A stretch of 64,000 nt of DNA from Trichomonas vaginalis G3 (taxonomy: Eukaryota > Parabasalia > Trichomonadida > Trichomonadidae). Each line of letters opens with the position of its first letter. Positions within the stretch are counted from its first letter, which is position 1. The stretch covers positions 31,526,082 to 31,590,081 of the forward strand of contig NC_067207.1 of assembly GCF_026262505.1 (NCBI RefSeq). The letters are read 5' to 3'. The position numbers were made by a program, and so were the translations under genes. Below, piece by piece: positions 45,595 to 55,463 of the stretch. Under the pieces are notes generated by a model. It searched no databases, was not told where the DNA came from, and saw nothing but the letters and a program-made list of their open reading frames with translations.

Positions 45595-45791
45595 ATATTT
45601 CTGACTCAATTTTGTATCGTTTTTAAATCATATCATTTAAACATACAAAATAGAATAAAATTTTAAAAATTAGAAATGAACTTTTCACTTCACTTTTCTT
45701 TTTATTATCAATATAAACTGTCAAAATTATTAAGGAATTGAAGAAAAAAATGTTTTTTGTAAACTGTCAAAAATAATTTTTTTATAGTTTG
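45595..45791. promoter_or_regulatory. Short divergent promoter region, USP and coiled-coil gene
   Basis: Only 197 bp separate two divergent start codons, so both promoters must lie here. On the minus strand TCAGAAATAT directly precedes the USP ATG and may be its initiator. No clear initiator is seen for the plus-strand gene. Confidence 0.4.
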
Positions 45792-47771
45792 ATGAATAAA
45801 GAAGAATCTTTGAGACAGTTAGAGAATTGGAAGCAAAATATAACTAAATCTCTGGAAACTGTTCAAAGCGATTATGATAAATATGTAAAATTATTAAAGA
45901 CATGCGTTGAAAAAGAAAGATTTCAATCAATTATTGAAGATCTCGAACAGTACACATATATTGCAATATGCAGAAACGGATATACTCAATTACTCGAAGT
46001 GATTAACGAGGTTATCGAGAATTTCGAATCAATTTTTAATAATATTCATGATGAAATTTTACAAGTCAAGCTTGAACATCTTCGTGGCATTGTTAATTTA
46101 ATTAATGAAGGCAAGCTTGGCAAGAATAGACTCGAATTGTCTATTTTGGACGACGTACAACCTGATGAACCAAGTCATTTCGAAAACATCATATTTGGAG
46201 ATAGCCAGCCAAGTCCACGCGACGTAGTTATGAATACAAATGAAATTGCTTTCGCAATTGGCGACCATTCTCAGCTACTTTTAGCTCAATTAAGTAAAAT
46301 TGTAAAATATGAAATGATTATTCACAAATCAACGGTCAAAAGCCAAACAGATTACATTCCCAACGACAAATATCCACAGAGTCCTGACAGAAACTCTTCA
46401 ATTTTTATTCATTTCGATTATCAAAAAGAAAATGAGAAATCTATACCGATATTACTACCAAAAACCATGAAATCATTACTCAACCAGATAAAATTCCACC
46501 ATAGATACGATTGGAAAGTCTCCAAACTCATAAATGATTCAAATGAAGAGATTACAAATATAAAAAATATATGCCCTGGAATGACAATCACCGTTATTTG
46601 CGAAAAGCCTTTATCTACGAAACCAATAGTTGTCCAAACACCTGATGATAAAGGCCAATTGACGCCAACTAAAATTTTCAACCCATCTCCTGAAATTTAT
46701 CGTTATTACCACGACGAATTGCTTCCAAAACAAAAGGCAGAACGATTATTACAGGGAAATTCAGAAATTCAAGAGCAAAATCAAGAAAATGAAACAAATT
46801 CACCGATGAAACTCAGCAAAACACAAAGAAACTATCAAAAAGAGAATGATATCATATATCCATACGCTATGACCAGATTAATTTACCAATCTACCTTAAA
46901 TCAAGGAAAAAAGAAAGATATGAACTCAACAATGGCTCCTAGACGACTTCCTCGCTTCTTTCCAGGTATAATTCCTTCATTGGAGATGTATTCTCCTAAA
47001 AAGAAAGAAGAAATTCGCGAAATTAAACCAAAAACTCCGAAAATTCAAGACGAAGAAGTAAAAGCGAGCCCTACAAAGCTTGCCGCCTTGAAGATGGTCC
47101 GACCTATTGTCACAATCAGTGATAAAAAGATAGAACACATTGTAACTTCGACGGATTCAGCGAATATCAAGGATTCTATATCGGCAACAGTATTCAATAA
47201 CCTTGTTAAAAATTCCATCTTCGGAGATCAGGCACAGTTAAGCAATGGATCTGAGGTTTTCGAAGAAGAAAAAGAAAATCAAAATCAAATTAAGGTTGAA
47301 AACGACCAAAACGACAAATCTAATGATGAACTGATAGACGAACAGAAGCATGAAGAAGTCCAACCCTCAAATAGCCCTGAAAACGAAATTTTGAAAGAAA
47401 ATGAAAAAATGCCAAATCCTGAAAACAAAGCGGAATCGAATAATAATGATGAAAATGATTCCCCTACAATGCAGCCATTAACACCGACGAAACAGATAAA
47501 GCATAAAAAGCTTGATTCTAAACGTCCTAAATATGTATCAACAAGTCATGAAGATTTTAAGTATCTTGATATACCGACATCTCCTGATCCTACAAAGTGC
47601 TTGTTATCACCAACTGTTTATGATTTACCATCTGAAAACGAAATATTGGATGAAGGAATGGAAGAAGAAGATATTCCTGAACCAGAAGAAGAAAATATGG
47701 AGCCATTAGAAGAGCTCCATGAGTTTGATGAAGAAGAAGATGATTATGCTGAAGATGAAATGGAATTATAA
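45792..47771 (+). CDS. Coiled-coil protein with a possible doublecortin-like domain and acidic tail
   Basis: 659 residues from the ATG at 45792 (MNKEESLRQLENW). Residues about 1-120 are helical and coiled-coil-like (WKQNITKSLETVQSDYDKYV). Residues about 200-280 have a beta-grasp look: FIHFDYQKENEKSIPILLP, then KVSKLINDSNEEITNIKNI and PGMTITVICEK. The order resembles a doublecortin domain, which binds microtubules, but the match is by eye. A basic proline-containing linker follows, with repeated T-P and S-P sites (PLTPTKQIKHKKL). The tail is strongly acidic (EEEDDYAEDEMEL). If the doublecortin reading is right, it could act on the trichomonad microtubule cytoskeleton; otherwise the function is unknown. 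Confidence 0.75.
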   Translation: MNKEESLRQLENWKQNITKSLETVQSDYDKYVKLLKTCVEKERFQSIIEDLEQYTYIAICRNGYTQLLEVINEVIENFESIFNNIHDEILQVKLEHLRGIVNLINEGKLGKNRLELSILDDVQPDEPSHFENIIFGDSQPSPRDVVMNTNEIAFAIGDHSQLLLAQLSKIVKYEMIIHKSTVKSQTDYIPNDKYPQSPDRNSSIFIHFDYQKENEKSIPILLPKTMKSLLNQIKFHHRYDWKVSKLINDSNEEITNIKNICPGMTITVICEKPLSTKPIVVQTPDDKGQLTPTKIFNPSPEIYRYYHDELLPKQKAERLLQGNSEIQEQNQENETNSPMKLSKTQRNYQKENDIIYPYAMTRLIYQSTLNQGKKKDMNSTMAPRRLPRFFPGIIPSLEMYSPKKKEEIREIKPKTPKIQDEEVKASPTKLAALKMVRPIVTISDKKIEHIVTSTDSANIKDSISATVFNNLVKNSIFGDQAQLSNGSEVFEEEKENQNQIKVENDQNDKSNDELIDEQKHEEVQPSNSPENEILKENEKMPNPENKAESNNNDENDSPTMQPLTPTKQIKHKKLDSKRPKYVSTSHEDFKYLDIPTSPDPTKCLLSPTVYDLPSENEILDEGMEEEDIPEPEEENMEPLEELHEFDEEEDDYAEDEMEL

Positions 47772-48744
47772 GTTTTTTTTTACTCTTGGTTTACTTTTTT
47801 TATATACTAGAGTCAAAATCTCGAGCACAAAAGTGACATTGAATACTTGTAAGTATTGAATTCCCATGTAAACTATTCATTTCTATCGTTTTTTGTAGTC
47901 CACATTTCCTCACTCTCGATTTTACTCATAAAAATATTAAAAAATCACTATACAATATATAAAATATATATTTATATGGTTAAAACAATGTTATTTTTGC
48001 GAGATTTCATCTGAAATTAAAATTAGGGATTTTTGAATTTTGAACTAAAATTTGTGATTGGCAAATATTGAATAATCGATTGGAATATGAAAGAAATACT
48101 TTAAAATTGAATAGAATGTGCCGATAGAATTTTTCTCACAATTTTAAAAAGTTGTTCAAATCCTATTTTTGATTGAGTTTTTGCAATTGTTATATATCAA
48201 GTGACAAGCTAAAAATAAAATTTTTGTTGCACTACTATTTTTGCAACAATTTGTAAATTACGTGCATCCCTTGTATTCCAGTGATCAACATCGAGATTAC
48301 ATATTGTAAGAAATCCTTTTGAAGTAGATCTCTATTTGAATTCAAATTCGGACAGTCTATTTCATGTTGCTTCGTGAGAATGTATATAATTTGCAATGTG
48401 AATATTATATAATTGATTCTGTATAAATAAGTAATTATGCTTTAGGAAACTGCTCGGCATTGCATGAGATCTAATCTTATAATAATTTTTTAGATATGTT
48501 GAAATATGTAATATTTAGCTTCAATATCATTTATTATGGTGTGTCTTTGCTGTTTTTTTGATATTGGATATCAATGACTCTTCTGTGAACGAAAAAATCA
48601 TATAAATCATTAAATTCTAAACGTAAGCGAAACTCATTCAATTTATTATTAGAATCAAATCTATTTTAAAATTGAGCTATTCGTTAAATCACAAAAGGAT
48701 ACTTTATATTTTTAGTCAAAATTTGTTGATAGGAGCTTATTGGC
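47772..48744. other. Intergenic, no gene seen
   Basis: About 1 kb of AT-rich DNA between the coiled-coil gene and the hairpin-dense block. No supported feature. Confidence 0.4.
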
Positions 48745-48861
48745 GCAATCTCATGTTCTTCCTGGAAGCAGCGCACAGACCAGTCAGAAGCGCTCCTTCC
48801 AGGACCAGAAAGACTAGAAGGGGGCCTGACCTTGAGAAAGGACCCCCTTCCAGGTCTTTCT
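48745..48861. repeat. First copy of a 117-bp direct repeat within the hairpin block
   Basis: Nearly identical to 48985-49102, differing by a few substitutions near the start and one inserted C (GGGGGCC versus GGGGGCCC). Each copy carries the same two hairpins. Confidence 0.85.
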
Positions 48862-48984
48862 GGGACAATTCGGTTCGCATTGCGAGTGTCTGCTGCTTCT
48901 TTTGACCAAAGCAGCAGACACTCGCAATTATATGTTGCAGCAAGTGCATCTGTGGTGTCGGAATGCACTTGCCGCGAACTTCGA

Positions 48985-49102
48985 GCAATCTCCTGATCTT
49001 CCTGGAAGCAGCGCACAGACCAGTCAGAAGCGCTCCTTCCAGGACCAGAAAGACTAGAAGGGGGCCCTGACCTTGAGAAAGGACCCCCTTCCAGGTCTTT
49101 CT
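48985..49102. repeat. Second copy of the 117-bp direct repeat
   Basis: Partner of 48745-48861. The 123-bp interval between the copies holds two different perfect hairpins. Confidence 0.85.
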
Positions 49103-49152
49103 CCAAGGAACATTGTGCCATTGTGGGAGACATGCAGAGGCAATGTCTCCCA

Positions 49153-49621
49153 GAATGATACATTGCGACTAACACGAGTGAATGGGACACTCTATTCTTT
49201 CAATTTTCTCATTAATATTTTATCTTTTTTTATTAGATCAATAAATAAACTCTTTTAATGTTCACAATTACATAAATCCATATGAATCAATTCGCTATTT
49301 ATTTAGTCTCTAATTTTAATAGCTTTTTTGAATCTTGCAATCTAAATAATTAATATATGCAGGTCATTTTATTTTTTTTCTTAATTACGTTATATATAAT
49401 AATAGATTATATGTCCAAATCGAACAAATTGTGAATTTTTACTTTTGAATGGTATTCAAATTTACCCTCTCCTAAGAAAATGCCCCAACAATATATAAAT
49501 ATATAAAATGCTTTTTATTTTTCAAATGAAAGAGTTTTAATCAAAAGAGAGGGAGACAAGATAGAAATTAAAAACAAATTTAAAATTACTTGCCAAATTT
49601 AAATAAAAATACATACAAAAC
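49153..49621. other. Intergenic, no gene seen
   Basis: AT-rich DNA between the hairpin-dense block and the 3' end of the winged-helix-like gene. No supported feature. Confidence 0.4.
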
Positions 49622-50425
49622 TTAAACTGTAAGCGCAAAACGAATCGGACTGTGATCATTGAAGAAATCGTATGGATTGAAAACAGCTTCGCTGCTTTCA
49701 ACTGAGGTTGATTCTGATTCTGACGACTCGGACTTAAATGATGATCTGAATTTCATAAATCTGGAAACTCTGAAGATATTCGGACGGATTTCTTGATATA
49801 AATCCGGATTATGAGTGAGTTGATATGAAACATCAGATTCTGTAATTTTGGAACCACTAACCGTTGAAAGGCATAAGGCTCTTGCTATTGTTTGTGGATG
49901 TGCCTCTTTGAGGATGCCAAGTGCAGCGTTTATGGCGTTATCAAGAGAGCAATAATCTTGGACTTCTGGTTCCGGTGTGTTCTTAAACCAGTATGTTCCG
50001 GTATGAGTTGGTGAAAATTCTGCCGCGTGGGTTGTGAAAAACCTCATCAATTTTCGACTATCGACATCTGGAATTTCGGCCATAGCTGTCATTTGAGTAA
50101 TGGAAAGAGGACCGTTTTCTACGAGGAGTCTGTTTATCATATCGAATAATGCTGTATCTGAGATCGCAAGTGTGGATTGGAGACTCAAAGCCCAACGATC
50201 GTACGCTGAACGATTTATATGAACGAAACGGTCTGACTCTTGCAAGGCCTGAACAATTTGACACTTGGATATTGCGGTAGAAGGTGTCCAATCATTGTCA
50301 ATGCGAATTGAGCAGGTTAATCCCTGAATGTATTGGTATATATTGTCTGTTGAGATTATAGCTGATTCATGTGAATTGAAAACAAATAGGATTAATCTTT
50401 CAAGGCTCTCATACTGATTATCCAT
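49622..50425 (-). CDS. Putative winged-helix repeat protein
   Basis: 267 residues from an ATG directly preceded by TCAGAAAAAAAT. Three helical segments of similar layout can be seen (about residues 5-75, 88-150, 158-222), each with a helix pattern ending in a short 'F/Y..I....F' turn: SKCQIVQALQESDRFVHI, LSITQMTAMAEIPDVDSRKL, and ITESDVSYQLTHNPDLYQEI. This looks like tandem winged-helix or related helix-turn-helix units, so DNA or protein binding in the nucleus is possible. The C-terminus has a Ser/Glu stretch (SSFKSESSESESTSVESS), a likely phosphorylation region. No named family is recognised and the fold call is low confidence; the gene itself looks real. Confidence 0.65.
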   Translation of the reverse strand: MDNQYESLERLILFVFNSHESAIISTDNIYQYIQGLTCSIRIDNDWTPSTAISKCQIVQALQESDRFVHINRSAYDRWALSLQSTLAISDTALFDMINRLLVENGPLSITQMTAMAEIPDVDSRKLMRFFTTHAAEFSPTHTGTYWFKNTPEPEVQDYCSLDNAINAALGILKEAHPQTIARALCLSTVSGSKITESDVSYQLTHNPDLYQEIRPNIFRVSRFMKFRSSFKSESSESESTSVESSEAVFNPYDFFNDHSPIRFALTV

Positions 50426-51482
50426 ATTTTTTTCTGATTGACGATAAAAAACTTTTTGATGATACGATTTTGAGTAATTTAACTAGATATCTTATATTAA
50501 ATGATTCCTGAATTGGCCAACTTCTTTGAGAGAAAAAAAATTGTGAGCAGGATCTGGTACATTATTATTCCGATTCAATGCATAGTATAATGGGGATGTT
50601 AAATAACTTTTGATAGTTTAATTCAATTTTGTCATGGGATCAAATGTACTATCGTAAGATATTATAAAGCTTCTGTTGTCAGTTAAATTAGAAATTGAAT
50701 TGATTTTTACTTGATTGAATGAGTTATTGAATGGTTTGAATTATTTTTCAAATTTTAAATTGAATTTATTTCGAACATATTAGCCTATTTGTAATTAAAC
50801 AAACTGATATATAAATAAAATCCATAACGTTCATTATTTTGCAACTCGAATTACATGTGTTCTAAATTCAGTTGTTGATATAATATTATAATTCAATAAT
50901 CACGTCAAAAGAAATTCAAAACATTAGAAATTATTTCAAAAAGTGGATTGATATTTTGAATAGTTCTTTCAATATTTATTATAATTTTTACAAAATGGAA
51001 ACTTACAAATAATTTGTGCATTTGATTTAATGACTACAAAAGAATTAATCCGTATTCTTTTCATATATGATTATTTCCGTTTATTAATAAAAGAACAAAT
51101 CGACGAAAAGTGCCATATTCATAAAATTAAATAAAAGCAAATGTTTCTTTTTTTCTTCTTTATTTTCATTTTTCTTTCCATTTCCCTTGAAGAGTTAAAA
51201 TTTCTTCCTTATATCTAGTTTATGAGTTAATTTTTTTGCAAATCTTTGATGAGTTCTTAATTTTTTCATTTTAACCGAAGATTTATTTCCATTTACTTTC
51301 AAGAGTTTCATATGCAGGCGATTTACTGATAACCATCTGTAAATTTTTTTTCTGAAAAATGACAAATTGCCATAATGACTTTTCATATAAAATACAACAT
51401 AACACAATCAGTTCAATTATTCACATTTAAGCAGATTTGAAAATAGATCCAACTCCTCAGAAATTTTAGAAACTTTTCAACC
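50426..51482. other. Divergent intergenic region, no gene seen
   Basis: About 1.1 kb of AT-rich DNA between two divergent genes, so it should hold both promoters. A 70-codon minus-strand frame (51407-51195) is low-complexity and not supported. Confidence 0.4.
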
Positions 51483-54134
51483 ATGGAAGTGAATCAGCGT
51501 CTACTTGAGTCACTCCCAAATCCACCAGATGCTCTAATAGAACCAATACTTTTCATTAGGAAAGTTGAAAAGCCTAAAGAAAACGGAAAAGTTGGACATC
51601 GGATCTTTTTGGCCACAATCTATGGTGCATATTTATACAAATCGAAATTCTTAACAAAGAAGATCCAATTTGATACTCTAATACCATGGGATCGTGTTAG
51701 AGAAATTTATTCTCCAGCAGAAAACGAAATTATCCTCAAATACTCAGATCAAACATTCCATTGCCGTGACCAAGCGTACAGAATCATGCTCACACAGATA
51801 ATGAAGAACCTCGTAAACGTTTTCTTAATGTCCGAGCTACCGATGTTCAAATCAGATCAATACATACCTAGCCCCGATTACATGGACAAGTATTATCCAC
51901 AATACAAACGCTTTCTTTTCAAATGCCGAGCAAATGATCGAATTCCAACTCCAGAATTTCTCCAAAGCTTTAACAAATACACACAAGACATCAAGAATAA
52001 CTCAGTTATAGCATTTAACATTGGCGAAATTGCCGGTTTCGAACCTTACGCTGACTTAATTTTTGAATCTCTTGATGTATGCAATTTTATTAAGATTCTA
52101 ATCATTCCTGAGACTACAGAGCATAATTTATGGACACCTCTCGCCAATTTCATACGCAGAACTAACTTTATTACGTCAATTGAAATTTTTGACAAAATTT
52201 CGGATGGTTTTAACAGTTTTTTGCAAGCCATTATACAGAACCCTAATTCTAAGATTCAATCCTTACTATTTAACAAATCCAAAGTCACTTCCAAGCAAGT
52301 TTCATTGTTAATTGAGTTAATGAGGATGAAACCGATCATTCAGCTTGGTTTTAACGAGTCAGTTGACAATTTCTATCCCATTATAAAGGTTTTCGCTAAC
52401 AATAATCAATTCCAAGCGTTAAGATCTTTAACAATAACTCATGTCAAAGGCGCATCGGCCAAAAACGCCATCCAACATCTTCCACGGCTCATCAAATTAG
52501 ATTTCTCGTATAACGATGTCGATATCACCCCTACAATCAAAGAAATTGCAAATACCAAGAATTGTCGTATACGAGAGATTTATTGTGATAGTAATTACTG
52601 CAAGATGAAGCCTCCACGGAAGATGAAATTACCAAAGAAGTTCGATAAATTCATTGGTACAAACATAAAATGGTTTGGAAACAATTTATTATCGTTTATT
52701 AACATTTTCTCGCATAATTCGATGAATCCGGACCTTAATGTCGTCATAGATCTTAGTAATGCTGATATAGAAACTGAAGCAAAGCTCGTTCTTTTCGAAA
52801 AAATTTCGAAATATCCAATACCAAATTTATTTGCTTTCAAATGGGAAGAAAACCCACTCCATCAAGGTTTCTTCGATTTCCTGGCTGCATGCAAGAAGCT
52901 AAAGTACCTTTCTTTGTCAGGTTGTTTCTCGATTTCGGATAATTCAATGGACCCTTTCTTAAAATTCATTTCTTCCAACAAAACAATCAAGAAATTGGTT
53001 GTTCAAGGCCGAGAAAACAAGAAAATCGGCGTAGCTGTTGGAAGAATTTTGGATGGTTTAGTAGATAAGCGAATACAGTTACTTGATATATCTAATCAGT
53101 GTATACAAGATGATATATTCCCTTTGCTTAAGAAATTCCTTGACAAAAACTTTTATTTGGAGAGTTTGTACTTAGATCAGAATCAATTTCAAAATCCTGA
53201 TGATTGGAGAGACTTCGTGAAGTATCTAAAGGGCAGACATATCAAAATGCTGGTACAATTACCTCATAATGACCTCAAAGACTTAAATGGCCCAATTAAA
53301 AGGTTCAAAAAGAGGGATTTGAGAGAATTTATTGCGGATTTGAAGATTATTTCGTGCTATGACAAGTACTCTGATAAGAGAATTGGCCGTAAAATGACGA
53401 AATCTGTTTCATTTACAAAAGAAGACATAGAAAAAGCGATGTCAAGGTCATCTTCTCAACCAGAACTATCGCAATCATCAAAAGGAAACGAAGAAGAAGA
53501 CGAAAACTCGATGGATGAAATCGCTAAGAAGATGAAAGACGAATCTGAAGGTGGAGACTCGGAAGAAAACGACGACAACCAGAAATCTTCTTCTTCAGAT
53601 GAGGAAGATGCAGAAAATCAGCCAATACCGAAACCACAATTACCTCAATCTCCTCAAACTCCCTTTAAACTTCCACCTCCCCCATCATCGCAGTCACCTC
53701 CCCCTCAAATACAAAGAACGATACCACCTCCCCCATCATCACAATCTCTCCCCCCTCAATTTTCAAGATCTCCTCCATCTTCACCACAGAGGATGCCAAT
53801 AGCGATGCCATCATCTCCACAACGGAACAGAATGATGATGCCACCACCTCCACATCAATCTCCTCAAAAACCAATGATGCCAATGCCTCCATCTCAGATT
53901 CAACAAAATAGAATGCCAGCACCACCTCAACAACAATACCAACAACGAAAAGTTGTTAATTATAGGAATGTCGGCGGTGTTTCATGGGAAAATGTTGAAT
54001 TGGGCTTTATTAATGATTCAATTTGGGCCAGAAACTATAAATTATCTCCTGCAGATTCATCAGCAGTTATAACACAGCTGTTCAACAGAGAATTTGCTTT
54101 GCAAAGACTATCTGTTGCACTGAGACGCAAATAA
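51483..54134 (+). CDS. CARMIL-like protein: PH-like, leucine-rich repeats, proline-rich tail
   Basis: 883 residues from the ATG at 51483. Residues about 1-125 resemble the N-terminal PH-like domain of CARMIL proteins (RIFLATIYGAYLYKSK, IILKYSDQTFHCRD). Residues about 175-620 are irregular leucine-rich repeats (LRSLTITHVKGASAKNAIQH; LIKLDFSYNDVDI; LKYLSLSGCFSISDNSM; LESLYLDQNQFQNPDDW). A basic stretch and a Ser/Glu-rich acidic region follow (about 640-710). Then comes a proline-rich part with PPPPSSQ repeats (about 715-825) and a conserved-looking C-terminus (GGVSWENVELGFINDSIWAR). CARMIL proteins link actin capping protein and myosin I at the membrane; a similar cytoskeletal scaffold role is likely. 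I cannot see a definite capping-protein-interaction motif, so the name rests on domain order. Confidence 0.8.
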   Translation: MEVNQRLLESLPNPPDALIEPILFIRKVEKPKENGKVGHRIFLATIYGAYLYKSKFLTKKIQFDTLIPWDRVREIYSPAENEIILKYSDQTFHCRDQAYRIMLTQIMKNLVNVFLMSELPMFKSDQYIPSPDYMDKYYPQYKRFLFKCRANDRIPTPEFLQSFNKYTQDIKNNSVIAFNIGEIAGFEPYADLIFESLDVCNFIKILIIPETTEHNLWTPLANFIRRTNFITSIEIFDKISDGFNSFLQAIIQNPNSKIQSLLFNKSKVTSKQVSLLIELMRMKPIIQLGFNESVDNFYPIIKVFANNNQFQALRSLTITHVKGASAKNAIQHLPRLIKLDFSYNDVDITPTIKEIANTKNCRIREIYCDSNYCKMKPPRKMKLPKKFDKFIGTNIKWFGNNLLSFINIFSHNSMNPDLNVVIDLSNADIETEAKLVLFEKISKYPIPNLFAFKWEENPLHQGFFDFLAACKKLKYLSLSGCFSISDNSMDPFLKFISSNKTIKKLVVQGRENKKIGVAVGRILDGLVDKRIQLLDISNQCIQDDIFPLLKKFLDKNFYLESLYLDQNQFQNPDDWRDFVKYLKGRHIKMLVQLPHNDLKDLNGPIKRFKKRDLREFIADLKIISCYDKYSDKRIGRKMTKSVSFTKEDIEKAMSRSSSQPELSQSSKGNEEEDENSMDEIAKKMKDESEGGDSEENDDNQKSSSSDEEDAENQPIPKPQLPQSPQTPFKLPPPPSSQSPPPQIQRTIPPPPSSQSLPPQFSRSPPSSPQRMPIAMPSSPQRNRMMMPPPPHQSPQKPMMPMPPSQIQQNRMPAPPQQQYQQRKVVNYRNVGGVSWENVELGFINDSIWARNYKLSPADSSAVITQLFNREFALQRLSVALRRK

Positions 54135-54634
54135 TTTTATATTAGTTTGTAAATAATATTTGTTATGTTGTTTTTTTATATATATACACAAAGAATTTTA
54201 ATAATTCATGTAAGAACATCCAGAATTTCACAAAACCAGCTTTTCGTCACCTTACTTGTCGTTGTGTCAAGATTATCTCAGGTGATATCTTTTGCCACTT
54301 CTTTGTGAACATCATTCCTGACTCAGTTACATAATTGGAACACGGTCATCACATAAAACATTTACAACTATGGATGTTGTCTATGAATATAATTATAGAT
54401 TAAATGTGTTAATTTATCTTACTTCTGGGTGTTTTTGGGGATTTTTATATTCGTTTTTTCATTCATTTCGAATAAAATTGGCATGGATCCATTTTCAGCA
54501 CAAACTTCTAAAGTTATGTAGATAATAATGCATTTAGAATGAGTACAATTTAGGAGAAATAAAATTATAATTTCAACAATTTTAAAAATGAAAATTATAT
54601 TTTCCTAATAATTCATAAATAAAAATAAAATAAT
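54135..54634. other. Convergent intergenic region, no gene seen
   Basis: 0.5 kb of AT-rich DNA between the CARMIL-like gene and the first member of the glycine-rich array, which face each other. No supported feature. Confidence 0.4.
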
Positions 54635-55303
54635 TTAGTCAGAATTCAAATTTATATCTCCCATATATGCAGCGAAGTTAAATACTCCATCTGAAATGAA
54701 AGATCCATATTCAATAGCTGTTCTCAACTTTGAAAGCATTACTTCATATGATGTATATAAAAACATGTCGATTGACTTGAAACAAGTATGGGCATATGGT
54801 AAAAGACCATTGATCATATCATGTTCTCTGCCATCATCAATAAAATATACAGTAATTTTGTCTGGCTTTGATGTGAATCCTGTGATGAACCTTATTAAAG
54901 AAATTCTTTCTTTATTTGTCATTTCTTCAATGCATTTAATGAACATACGATTATGTAATGTATAATTACCCTTGAAATGAAGAATTGATGCTAATTGATA
55001 AGCTGAAATTTCATTATCTCCGCATAATAATTCTTCAATAATATCTTGTGTTAATGTCTTCATATATTCTAAAGGAATTACTGTAAGGAAACCATATCCT
55101 GGATATGATGGACCTTCTTTCCAAGATGCATAACTTCCTCGAGCACCCAATGCTTCAATCTGGTAACTTCCAATAGGAAGGTAAACTGTGTAAGGACTGC
55201 ATTCAAATTGATTATCGTTGCATGGATATCCAAAAACATATTGTTTCTTAAATCTTGTAACATTTTCAGTTCCTACAGTCTTGGAAAGCTTGTATTGGAT
55301 CAT
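54635..55303 (-). CDS. Chimera: glycine-rich-family N-terminus fused to a HECT ubiquitin-ligase C-lobe
   Basis: 222 residues, open from an ATG. Residues 1-70 are the standard start of the local glycine-rich family (MIQYKLSKTVGTENVT, YVFGYPC, CSPYTVYLPIGSYQIEA, SYPGYG). At residue 71 the sequence switches to the C-lobe of a HECT E3 ligase: GFLTVIPLEY, then ELLCGDNEI, HFKGNYTLHNRMF, RISLIRFITGFTSKP, LPYAHTCFKSIDM, YTSYEVMLSKLRTAIEYG. Cys174 in HTCF is at the ubiquitin-accepting position. The HECT N-lobe, which binds the E2, is absent. The fusion is in frame, so a protein can be made, but ligase activity would need another protein to bring an E2. It sits at the end of an array of damaged paralogues and most likely arose by recombination with a HECT gene elsewhere. 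Confidence 0.85.
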   Translation of the reverse strand: MIQYKLSKTVGTENVTRFKKQYVFGYPCNDNQFECSPYTVYLPIGSYQIEALGARGSYASWKEGPSYPGYGFLTVIPLEYMKTLTQDIIEELLCGDNEISAYQLASILHFKGNYTLHNRMFIKCIEEMTNKERISLIRFITGFTSKPDKITVYFIDDGREHDMINGLLPYAHTCFKSIDMFLYTSYEVMLSKLRTAIEYGSFISDGVFNFAAYMGDINLNSD

Positions 55304-55463
55304 TCTTCATTGATTATCGTTCTTAATTTTTAAAATGCTACAGTTGAGGCGAAAATTGCCGTTGTTTTTGATTACAGTAATTGTCACTTTTCATGTAATT
55401 TTTTGACAATAGCGATCCGATCAATAAAAATTATATTTTATGGAATTAATTCATATTTTATTC

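Larger units (their letters stand above)
48745..49152. other. GC-rich hairpin-dense block, unknown nature
   Basis: About 410 bp clearly richer in G and C than all its surroundings and packed with inverted repeats: 48760-48774 with 48790-48804 (14 of 15 pairs), 48805-48814 with 48854-48863 (10 of 10), 48879-48898 with 48909-48928 (20 of 20, 10-base loop), 48940-48949 with 48963-48972 (10 of 10), 49000-49014 with 49030-49044, 49045-49052 with 49095-49102, and 49124-49133 with 49143-49152 (10 of 10). A frame of 168 codons crosses it on the minus strand (49190-48684), but this follows from the repeats and GC content and resembles nothing known to me. It could be a structured RNA, a small-RNA precursor or a foreign insertion. 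Confidence 0.75.

Noticed and set aside
48684..49190. 168-codon minus-strand frame across the hairpin block as a protein gene
   Set aside because: The frame contains the repeat twice, follows from higher GC content (fewer stops), and resembles no known protein. Dense inverted repeats explain the region better.
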